Of a stretch of DNA of 21,249 nucleotides, positions 10,426 through 19,065 are shown one piece after another. The notes below the pieces were generated by a model that worked only from the letters and a program-made list of their open reading frames with translations, made no database searches and had not been told where the DNA came from. The translations under genes were made by a program, and so were the position numbers. Position 1 is the first letter of the stretch, and every line of letters starts with the position of its first letter. The stretch is from Leucogyrophana mollusca (taxonomy: Eukaryota; Basidiomycota; Agaricomycetes; Boletales): contig MU266697.1 in NCBI GenBank assembly GCA_021014945.1, positions 1-21,249 on the forward strand, written 5' to 3'.

Positions 10426-11052
10426 TGTCATATCCTGTGAATATGCGCACATCTCCAGTCCTCTGTCTTCATCTCTGGTCCTCCAACTTGTAATACTTTC
10501 TCTGTATGTTTTCTTATTGTCTATTTCCTTATATGATATGCTCTGTCTCTGTACTACTTATTGTCTCTATTGTTCTGCATGACAGCTGTCAACCTATTGT
10601 TTCAACTTACAATAATCTCCATTTTCTCCGAGCTCCGGCTCCATTCCTCTATGCTCCGCTGACATATTCTTTTGTTATACGATTCATACTATACTCAGTT
10701 TGTGTTGGCTATCCACACCTTGTTCCAATTCACTTGTAGTATAAAAGCCTGTACTTTACATCATTTGTACTCAGTTCAAATATCAACTAAGATTGATTCT
10801 CTTGCTCATCCTCTGTACTTCCACGTGTTCCAATCTCCGGACACAACTCTGCCCTTTTCCTCTTTGATGCTTTGTCTCATCCTCTCTATAAACCTCTTGT
10901 TCTCCGCCTTTCTGAAATATTGGGACAAGTCCACAGAAGGGCACAGTGTACTAACTGAAGCCAAGTCTCTTCTGTCTTTGTTATATCATTACACTTATTC
11001 TCATTGCAATCTCTGGAGCTAGCTCCGGAACCTTGGAATCGTGTACTTGACA
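10426..11052 (+). mobile_element. Divergent solo LTR related to the same family
   Basis: It is 627 bp, beginning TGTCATATCCTGTG and ending TTGACA. It has a TATA box (AGTATAAAAGC near 10738), the downstream TTCAAATATCAACTAA block and the GGACAAG...CTGAAGCCAA block in the order seen in the other LTRs, but the overall sequence is much diverged and shorter. The perfect duplication AACAG at 10421-10425 and 11053-11057 confirms the borders. Confidence 0.85.
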
Positions 11053-11156
11053 AACAGCAACTGATCTTTACACTTGCCAAGCAAGCCATCTCCCTCATTG
11101 AAAGTGTTTCCGTGGACTGGGGATTAGCTGATTGTGATATAGAGAGAGCGGATTAA

Positions 11157-11603
11157 GAACAATCAGACAGCTGATCAGGCACATATGCGAGTTCTGTTGT
11201 CAGTGGGCAATTCTCTGACAGTGTAAATGTCTGCCAGCCTGACACAGACAACATGAAGCCTTGACTTGAGCATCATCCAGTAGCTGTGTAATGGGCGAGT
11301 TGTATTGCCATCTATATCTCACATTCACTCCCCTATCTGTCACCATGCCCCATTCCATTTGTAACCCCCGGTCTCTTGCTGTAGGCACTTCACATACATT
11401 CCAGTCATGTTCCTATATACTGTCAAACAATTGCTATTGTTCCTTGCTTGGTGTAAGTGAGTCACAATTGCGTTGAAGATTGCTTGATGCAGATGTGTCA
11501 CTCACCAAGCACTCATATTGAATAACCCTCATGGCCCCCCAGCATCACATTTCATGCTCAAGTGCTCAAGGCTCATTGTGGGCAGGTTTCGATTGATTGT
11601 ATC
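11157..11603. other. Stretch without recognisable gene
   Basis: No convincing coding on either strand. The only structure seen is an inverted repeat, TGCTTGGTG (11445-11453) and CACCAAGCA (11503-11511), with further partial pairing inside. It could be a small hairpin or miniature-element scar. Confidence 0.45.
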
Positions 11604-12344
11604 TGTCATATCCCGTGCAGCCACGCGCCCTCATATACCATTCCGGTCTCATCCCGCATGTTTCTGCATCACTCCGATCCTTCCGTCTAACATTTGTTGG
11701 ACTTAGCATTTTTCTAGATTCGTCACTCCGCCTCCGGTCCTCCAGATGCTCCGCTGGTCCATCGGACCGAATACCGCTTCCGGACCTTTTGTATGTCTCT
11801 CCATTATAGTTCTGTCTATGCACTGCCCCTACTTAGTTTTCATTATTAACCCGACCATTTATCCTCCGCTTGTCATACTAATCCTATGTACAAAGCCCCC
11901 TCCATTCTCCGGATCCACTCTGTACTCCGGAGCTATACCTTTAGTTGTTTCTTATTGTTCTCCTTGCACCGGTTTCCGGTTATTGTACTCCGAAGCACAG
12001 CCCGACTCCGTACTACAAATACTGCTCCGATGTATCTATGTACTTCAGTTCGAATATCATCTAAATTACCTCCTCTGTTTTCCGCCTCTGATCCCCTCTC
12101 CGATTCCCCGCCCTAAGTCTAATCTAAGACTTCCTCAGTTTTCCCTTATCCTCTGTATCACTCCGACTTCTTCCGACTTATCTCCGAAATCCGGAACTGA
12201 ACTCGAGCAAAGGCGCAGCACATAAGCTGAAGCCAACGTTCCATTCTGAACTCCGGAATCAGTTTGTCAATCCCTACCTATATTCCTACACTTACTCCTT
12301 CATCCAGAGTTCCCTGGAAAGCACCGGAGGAACCAGATTTGACA
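11604..12344 (+). mobile_element. Solo LTR 4 of the TGTCA/TGACA family
   Basis: It is 741 bp, from TGTCATATCC to AGATTTGACA. The perfect duplication GTATC lies at 11599-11603 and 12345-12349. It lies just upstream of the decayed gene that begins near 12402, possibly in its 5' region. Confidence 0.95.
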
Positions 12345-12401
12345 GTATCAATAAGGAATGTGTATATCATGGCAACCACACTGTGTTAGAGGTGAGTTAC
12401 C

Positions 12402-14099
12402 CCATGTCCCAGCCCTCCCAGCCAGCTCCTGACCCCTCTAGTCAATCCCTTGCAACAATCACTGCCCCATCAGTTGGTCCCCAGTGTAGAAACAAAAAGA
12501 GAAACCCAAAGGTATACCACTCAATGCCTATTCTCCATATAAATTACCTGCGTTCAGCGGTTCAGCAAACACAACTGTGACTTGACAGTTAATGCCGCGG
12601 GCTTCCCAGTAGCTTCACAACTGAACTGCTCTTCTGAGCTCCCAGAAGTCCCAGCTGCTGTAAGGATGAACAAGTCCCCTCCCTATCATGTCCCCCCTTC
12701 ATCATACCATCCATATATTCATGAACACAACAATCACTCTCAAGAGTATCAGCAAGCCGGACACCAACACCAGCACAACGAGGAGTGGCAGCCCACTTAC
12801 CAACACCAGCAGCTCCTTTGCCCTTGAGGAGCAACAATGTCGCACTTATGAGGAGCAACAATGTCATGCTTATGAGGAACAACAACATCGCACTTATGAG
12901 GAGCAACAATGTTGCACTTATGAGGAGCACCTGCACCAGGCCCACAAAGAGCACCAACATCACACTTATGAGGAGCACCAGCGCCTGGCTCATGAGCAGC
13001 GGCAGCATGCAGGTCATGACCCACTGTTACAGTTCGTTGCCCCAGGCCCACGCTCAGTACAACAGCATCACAAGGTGGCATGCAGGGACTCCAGTCTGTT
13101 GGAAGTATCCCACTGTGTGGAGTGGGTGTACAACTAATCGCAGCGTACACAACTGAACGCCCACTAGGAGGTGCTGCTAACCCTGGACGTTCACAAGCCA
13201 GCTTAGACACAGAACCGCAACTAGGACAATACAGAGACGGTGTAATCAGTGTCTGTCCTTCATCACCATTCCTCATAATACATATCATTCACAATGCACA
13301 TGATACTTTACAGGTCACAGAAACACACTCCACCACTGACCAGACCACCTCCCGGTGTGTATCACTACCATTCCCACAAGAAACCATTGCCTCTCCCACT
13401 CCTCAGGCTTCTGAACCCGTTCCAACCCCATCTACCAGCCAGCTCCTAGTCCCCTCAGCCACTCAGCGCAGTACAATGACTGCTTGGAAAGTTGCCATAC
13501 CACCAACACTTTTACCTGAAGATGTGTTCAATAATGCAAAGGAAAAGCTCAAAACTTGGACCTTGAACGTCTCTGGCTTCGCAACGCCAGCAGGGAGAGC
13601 CTCCCGCATCACAGAAATGCTTCAAGAAGTTGCAGCTGAGGCTGGACTCAGTAAGTGTGTTCTCAGCCTTGTTGCCTTGTTGCGAACTCACCACATTTAG
13701 ATCCACCATACAAATGGGCACATGTATTTAGCCATGTAGCCAAGCTTTGCAACAATTTCAAGGACATCGCACACTGTTTGGTCATGCTTGGGTGCTGCCT
13801 TCAGCTGCCCATATGTGACATGGACTCTGAGTACAAGCACAAAAAAACAATGGTTCTGCAGCTTATTGAACAATTGCAGTTGCTCAATGTGTATGAGGTA
13901 TGTATGATTCTGCTCTGATATCTAAGTTCTGACCGAATTTCTCACAGGCTGAACCCGACTCCAACAATGTATTTGTCTGTTATCTCAAAAATAATGTTCT
14001 AGCATGTCTTATCCTTGATGTTGCCTGGCTAGGCGGTTGTTCCAGTATCATTGACCCTTCAAATATGGACAAGATCTTTGCATTGGCTGGTACTGCGAT
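12402..14099 (+). pseudogene. Intron-containing hypothetical gene, decayed and cut off by the retroelement
   Basis: A possible first exon, MSQPSQPAPDPSSQS... with basic RNKKRNPK, is followed by His/Gln-rich coding, a 24-bp repeat (12826-13017) shifted by one frame, then a Ser/Thr/Pro-rich linker and a more ordered domain. That domain runs across two clear 50-bp introns, 13651-13700 (GTAAGT...TTTAG) and 13898-13947 (GTATGT...CACAG), with frames joining exactly. The last exon ends in IFALAGTAI at 14099, where the LTR begins. A low-complexity N-terminus followed by such a domain recalls the Agaricomycete DUF6532-type proteins, but this is a weak guess. The remainder should lie beyond the right edge of the window. 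Confidence 0.6.
12826..13017 (+). repeat. 24-bp coding minisatellite, eight units
   Basis: Units begin at 12826 and every 24 bases after, with the pattern GAGGAGCAACAATGTCGCAC plus TTAT. They encode EEQQCRTY-like octapeptides. The first four are close copies; the last four are diverged to EEHxxxAH types. One frame is open through the array, but it is out of frame with the flanking coding on the left. Confidence 0.85.
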
Positions 14100-15604
14100 T
14101 GTTAAATCCGGTTCCTCCGGTACTTTCCAGGGAACTCTGGACTAGGGAGTGAGCTTAGGGACATAGATAAGGAAGGATGGACTGATTCCAGAGTTTGGAA
14201 TGGAATGTCGGCTTCAGCTTATGTGCTGCGCCTTTGTGTCAAATCCGGTTCCTCCGGTGTGATTCCAGGGAACTCCGGACTAAGGAGTAAGAGTAGGAAT
14301 GTAGATAATGGGGGACGAACTGATTCTGGAGTTTTGGAATGGAACATTGGCTTCAGCTTATGTGCTGTGCCTCTGTCCAAGTTCAGTTCCGTATTTCAGA
14401 AGTAGGTCAGAAGGGGTCAGAGATCAAGGGAGACAGAGGAAGTCTTAGGGAAAGACTTAGAGGAGATAATCAGAGTGAGGATCAGAAGCGGAATACAATG
14501 GAGGTGATTAAGATGATATTTGAACTGAAGTGCATGGTTACATTGGAGCAGTATTTATAGTATGGAGTCGGGCTGTGTAATGGAACATGTGTGGGTACAG
14601 TAACCGGAAACCAGTGCAAAGAAACAATAAGTAAAATCAAAGGGGAATAGATCCAGAGAACGGAGTGGGTCCGGAAAATGGAGGGGGCTATGTACATAGG
14701 TTTAGTATGACAGACGGAGGATAAATAATAAAGTTATTATAGAGACTAGCAAAAGGCAATGCATAATAAAAATGAAACTATAAGTGATAACATACTGAAG
14801 ATCCAATGAGGCAGTGCTCGGTCCAAAGGACCAGCGGAGAGTCCGGAGGGCCAGAGGCGGAACTGTGAATCTAGAAATTGCTAAGTCCAACAACTATTAG
14901 ATGGAGAAAGCGGAGTAGTGCAGAAATGTCCGGAAAGGACTCAGAGTGGCATATGCGGGCGCGTGGCTGCATGGGATATGACACTTTGCTCGAGTTCATT
15001 TCTGTATTTCAGAGTAAGTCAGAAGGAGTTGGAGAGGTGCAGAGGGTAAGGGAAACTGAGGAAGCCTTAAAGAAAGACTTAGAGAGAATATTCGGAGGGA
15101 GATCGGAGATGGAAAGTAAAGGAGGTGATTAAGATGATATTTGAACTGAAGTACATAGATACATCAGAGCAGTATTTATAGTACGGAGTTGGGCTGTGTT
15201 ACGGAGCGTGTGTGGGTACAGTAACCGGAAACCAGTGCAATGAAACAATAAGTAAAACAACTAAGGAATAGCTGTGGAGTGCAGAGTGGGTCCGGAAAAC
15301 AGAGGGTGCTATGTACATATGATTAGTATGACAGACAGAGGATAAATAATAGAGTTAATATGGAGACTAGCAAAAGGCAATGCATAATAAAACGAAACTA
15401 TAAATGACAACATACTGAAAGATCCGGTGAGGTGGTGTTCAGTCCAAGGGACCAGCAGAGAGTCCGGAGGGCCAGAGGCAGAACGACGAGTCTAGAAATC
15501 GTTAAGTCCAACATCTGTTAGACAGAGAGGTTCGAGTGGTGCAGAAACATCCAGAAGGGACTTGGAGTGGTATATGCAGGCGCATGGCTGCATGGGATAT
15601 GACA
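14100..15604 (-). mobile_element. 3' LTR of the chromovirus, split by a nested LTR
   Basis: On the minus strand it starts TGTCATATCC at 15604 and ends GGATTTAACA at 14100. The parts 14100-14236 and 14989-15604 add up to 753 bp, the family length. The final TGACA has become TAACA. It contains a TATA-like TATAAATACT near 15177. Confidence 0.9.
14237..14983 (-). mobile_element. Nested solo LTR inside the 3' LTR
   Basis: It is 747 bp, TGTCAAATCC to GATATGACA on the plus strand, so minus orientation. The perfect duplication CTTTG at 14232-14236 and 14984-14988 shows it inserted into the older LTR. Both are of the same family and orientation. Confidence 0.95.
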
Positions 15605-15617
15605 GTATCCCCCCTTT
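15605..15617 (-). other. Polypurine tract of the chromovirus
   Basis: The minus strand reads AAAGGGGGGATAC directly before TGTCATATCC of the 3' LTR, the position where LTR retroelements prime plus-strand DNA synthesis. No other LTR in the window has such a tract beside it. Confidence 0.8.
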
Positions 15618-15802
15618 AGGTCCGAGCCCCCGAGGACCTAGAACAATGGGCCGGGCTAAGGGCATAATGGAAGACTTGTGGCCCGTGGGAGTTCCGTTGA
15701 AGCGGAGTTTGAAGCCCTGTTAAAAATCCAGATTTCCCGCTAGGACTTGCCTCAAAAATCTTAACTCATAACCACCACCACTTTGCTGCGGAAAAACTTA
15801 TC
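15615..15802 (+). promoter_or_regulatory. Conserved 5' leader and likely promoter of the antisense gene, copy 2
   Basis: The inverted repeat TAGGTCC (15617-15623) and GGACCTA (15634-15640) encloses a C-rich loop and overlaps the polypurine tract by one or more bases. GTTAAAAATCC near 15719 is TATA-like. An A/C-rich leader precedes the ATG at 15803. It is strongly similar to 2491-2679. Promoter role is inferred. Confidence 0.5.
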
Positions 15803-16733
15803 ATGTCCGCTCACAGCAGCACCCGTTCCTGCCAACACCTCTGCCGGCACTGCCAACAATGCCATTGAAGTCCTGTGAAGCCCCGTCAACCTTCTGGATG
15901 ATGACACTGAGTTCCGGGAGATGAAGCACAAGCAGGATGAGGAGTGGGAGTACAAGAAGAAGCAGCTGGGTGAGAAGCGGAGGAAGGAGGCGGAGGAGCA
16001 GAAGGCGCGGGAGGCGGAGGAGAGAAGGGAGCGGGAGCGGAAGGAGGCAGAGGAGGTGGAGCACCAGAAGAAGGCGGCGGAGGAGGAGAGAGCGCGGGCG
16101 GAGGCGGAGGCCGCAAAGCAGAAGCAGGCGGGGAGCGTGAGTGGAAGCACAGTGGGGAGTACAAGGTTGAGTGGGAAAGGGAAGGGGAAGGTGATGGAGG
16201 GTGTGGGGCAGACACTGGAGGAGCTGGATGTGATGATGGAGGAGGAGGAGCTGGTGGTAATGGTGAAGAAGTGTCAGGAGTGCGAGACGAAGAAGAAGGA
16301 CTGCTGGGTGGTCATATGGGGCGGCAAGCCGATGGCTTGCGACACCTGTCGCAAGTCAAAGGCGAAGTGTTCACTGCTCCCAGAGTCAGAGCAGAAGCGG
16401 GAATGGGCCGGAATGGTGGCATCACCACGCGGAGGAGAAAAGAGGAAGAAGAACAAGATCGCGGCAGCAATAGCGGCGGGGGAAAATCAGTGGGACTCAG
16501 ACAGAGAACATCAGGGCAACCGGGACATGCTGGGAGGACTGTCCCAGAGCATGATGGGGCTGACGGAGGAGGTCCACAAGCTCCGGATGGACATACATCG
16601 TGGACTCCGGCTTTTCGACCAGATTGCCATCGCCGTGGAGTGCATGGCCAACATCGAGCCAGTGTCCCCTAACACCTACACCACAGATGAAGAGGAGGAG
16701 GGTCCGGTTGCTAGCGGAAGTGGCCGGAAATAG
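15803..16733 (+). pseudogene. Antisense cargo gene: coiled-coil protein with Zn2Cys6-type cluster (copy 2)
   Basis: The ancestral ATG (15803, by comparison with copy 1) is out of frame because of one extra base in the first 25. The correct frame then has TGA at 15876-15878. An intact 270-codon frame starts at the Met at 15921. Residues 1-70 of that frame are a charged coiled coil. Cysteines 118, 121, 128, 140, 143 and 150 give C-X2-C-X6-C-X11-C-X2-C-X6-C, the spacing of fungal Zn2Cys6 clusters, with CDTCRKSKAKC as the second half. A basic EKRKKNK follows, then a helical stretch and an acidic TDEEEEG tail. Family proteins of this type may bind DNA; that is not shown here. It faces pol tail to tail, about 116 bp apart once the solo LTR is removed. 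A shorter protein from 15921 could still be made. Confidence 0.75.
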
Positions 16734-16761
16734 ATTAGTTGTATTTGTCTTTGTTGCATAG

Positions 16762-17506
16762 TGTCATATCCCGTGCAGCCGCGTGCCTGCATATGCTACT
16801 CCGAGTCCCTTCCAGATGTTCCCATACCACTCCACCCTCTCCGTCTAACAGTTGTTGGACTTAACAATTTCTAGACTCATTGTTCTGTCTCTGGTCCTCC
16901 GGACTGTCCGCCGGTCCCTCAGACCGAACGTCGCCTCATCAGATCTTTCAGTATGTTGTCACTTATAGTTTCCATTTTATTATGCATTGCCTTTGTTAGC
17001 CTCCATATTAACTCTATTATTTATCCTCCGTCTGTCACACTAATCCTATGTACATAGCCCCCTCCGTTTTCCAGACCCACTCCATACTCCGCAGCTATTC
17101 CTTAGTTGTTTTACTTATTGTTTCGTTGCACCGGTTTCCGGTTACTGTACTCTGTAGCACAGCCTGACTCCATGCTATAAATATTGCCCCGATGTAACTA
17201 TGTACTTCAGTTTGAATATCATCTTAATCACCTCCTCTGCATTCCGCTCCTAATCTCCTATCCAATTATTTTCTCTAAGTCTTTCTTTAAGACTTCCTCT
17301 GTCTTCCTTACCCTCCATACCCCTCCAACCTCTTCCGACCTATTCCGAAATACGGAACTGAACTCGGACAAAGGCGCAGCACATACGCTGAAGCCAATGT
17401 TCCACTCTGCACTCCGGAATTCAGTTCGTCCTCCATTATCTATGTTCCTACCCTTACTTCCTAGTCCGGAGTTCCCCGGAAGGCACCGGAGGAACCGGAT
17501 TTGACA
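16762..17506 (+). mobile_element. Solo LTR 5 of the TGTCA/TGACA family, inside the chromovirus
   Basis: It is 745 bp, from TGTCATATCC to GGATTTGACA, with GCTATAAATATT near 17175. The perfect duplication CATAG lies at 16757-16761 and 17507-17511. It lies 28 bases past the stop of the antisense gene. Its orientation is opposite to the host element, so it is not one of that element's own LTRs. Confidence 0.95.
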
Positions 17507-17598
17507 CATAGTGTAAGAAAATGAATGGCATTGTCTGGCAGAGACCAGAGTGACCGGAAAAATGAGTGGAATGATTCAGGAAAGGACTTTAGAAGAAT

Positions 17599-17931
17599 CT
17601 AAGGGATATAGGGACCGGGTTTGCCTGGGTTTTTGGCATGGAAGTCTGTGACTAGGTCTGATGTGTGGTCTAATTCTGTGGCTAGGAGCCAGGAGGTTTC
17701 CTCATCAGTACCCTTGTATCCAAGCCAGCGCACCAAATATAATAGTCCGCAAGGCTTCCGTCTCTGGTCAACTTTGGAGTCTAAGATCTCAGAAATTTCA
17801 TACTCTGCTTCACCGTCGACTTCAATAGGAGGCAGAGGTGGTTGGATGTGGTTTGGAATGGTGTTCGGAGTGGCGGGCTCAAGTTGGGATACATGGAAGA
17901 TGGGATGTACGGAGCGCATGGTGTTGGGAAG
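17599..17931 (-). pseudogene. Chromodomain at the C-terminus of pol
   Basis: HPIFHVSQLEP is followed by YEISEILDSK, YLVRWLGYKGTDEETSW and DLVTDFHAKNPGKPGP, the standard chromodomain layout with its aromatic residues (Tyr, Trp). In related elements this domain targets integration to marked chromatin. Confidence 0.9.
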
Positions 17932-17934
17932 TCA

Positions 17935-19045
17935 GACTGTGAAGGATAGGGGTCCAGCTGGGGTAATGATGGGGAAAGGTCTGCTGTTCTTGTCAGAGAG
18001 TTTCTTAGATGGGTGGGTGGAGTGGAAAAACTTGGCTTTGATGAAAACAGAATCTCCTACTTTGAATTCCAGAGCTGGAGCTTGTCGGGCATCTGCAGGA
18101 CCTTGATAACGCTTCTGGGCTTCAGCCACTTCCGTCCGGGGAAATTCATGGAGGTCATCTAAATCGACTACAAAGTTGCGGGCATGGGCGGAGGTAAGGT
18201 CATGTTCTGGGTACACTGTGAAATTAGGATGATAGCCTTTATTCGCAAAGAAAGGAGATACTCCAGTCATAGCACTCGGAGCATTATTGTAAGTGAATTC
18301 CGCTAAAGGCAGGAGATCGGACCAAATGTCTTGCTGGTAATTGCAGTAGATTCAGAGGTACTGCTCTAGCGTCTGGTTAGCACGCTGGGTCTGTCCGTCA
18401 CCTTCCGGATGATACCCGGAGGTAAAATGGAGACGCATGTTGAGGGCTTGTCAAGAGACTGGAAGAAGTGGGAGACGAACTCTGAACCTCAGTCTGAGGT
18501 TACGTGTGCCAGAACACCATGCTTGGAGAAGACATTGATGAGGAAGAGTTGAGCGAGGTTGGCGGAAGATATGGTGTTGTGGGTGGGGATGAATATAGCT
18601 TGCTTAGACAGTCGGTCAATGACTACAAGTATGGCAGTGAATCCAGAGGACAATGGAAGTTGTTCTATGAAATCCATGGAGATTGAATTCCAAGGTCGTT
18701 CCAGAACCAGGAGTTGCTTGAGCAATCTGTAGGGGCAGTGATGCGGAGTCTTAGTGTGGGCACAAGTGGTGCAGGACTTGACATAATCCTTGACATAGGT
18801 GCGGATGCCAGGCCAGGTGTATTCATGTCGGATCAGCTCTAAGGTACGATTCTGACCAAAATGTCCAGCGAGGGGATGATCATGGAAATGCTGGAGCACT
18901 TGGAGGCGCAAGTTGTTGGCTTCCAGGACATATATCCGGTTGTCAAGCCGGAGGAATCCATCGGAATCCTTGGACCAGTGTGGGTCTGGGAGGGTGGAAG
19001 ACTTGGCAATAGCCAGAGAGTCAGATGGGAGAGCGGAAAGGATGT
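17935..19045 (-). pseudogene. Integrase domain of pol, broken
   Basis: The zinc-binding HHCC region includes HDHPLAGHFGQNRTLELI and KSCTTC. The DDE core has SMDFIEQLP and HVTSD, with the Glu expected in a following NQTLEQYL segment in another frame. The C-terminal part has FKVGDSVFIKAKFF. TGA codons at 18489 and 18352 and a frameshift near 18448 separate the pieces. Confidence 0.9.
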
Positions 19046-19065
19046 TGGAGTGGAGCTTCTTGATG

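Larger units (their letters stand above)
9586..11156 (+). pseudogene. Short hypothetical exon split by two solo LTRs
   Basis: When 9620-10381 (LTR 3 plus one target duplication) and 10426-11057 (divergent LTR plus one duplication) are taken out, one frame runs from 9586 through the ATG at 9616 to TAA at 11154-11156. It gives about 49 codons after the Met. Pieces readable in the three parts include PYSYILHVVY before the second LTR and LAKQAISLIESVSVDWGLAD after it. Frame continuity across two independent insertions favours genuine coding. A TGA at 9583-9585 closes the frame upstream, so the 5' exons are unknown. No family recognised. Confidence 0.4.

Noticed and set aside
12512..12588. Intron joining the possible first exon (ending RNKKRNPK) to the His/Gln-rich exon
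   Set aside because: GTATAC and TTGACAG look like splice sites, but the phases do not match, so I left the 5' structure of that gene open.
14095..15609. LTR at 14100-15604 as another solo LTR
   Set aside because: Flanks GCGAT and GTATC do not match, and its right side carries a polypurine tract, so it is a 3' LTR of a longer element.
11599..15609. Shared GTATC at solo LTR 4 and right of the 3' LTR as evidence of a rearrangement between them
   Set aside because: The second GTATC is explained as the complement of the polypurine-tract end GATAC; the match is likely chance.
15761..16215. Ser/Ala/Pro-rich minus-strand frames over the cargo gene
   Set aside because: They are the complement of the purine-rich coiled-coil coding sequence.
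15604..16762. Zn2Cys6 unit as the interior of a small LTR element flanked by the LTRs at 14100-15604 and 16762-17506
   Set aside because: The two LTRs face opposite directions, and the right one has its own CATAG duplication on both sides, so it is an independent solo insertion.
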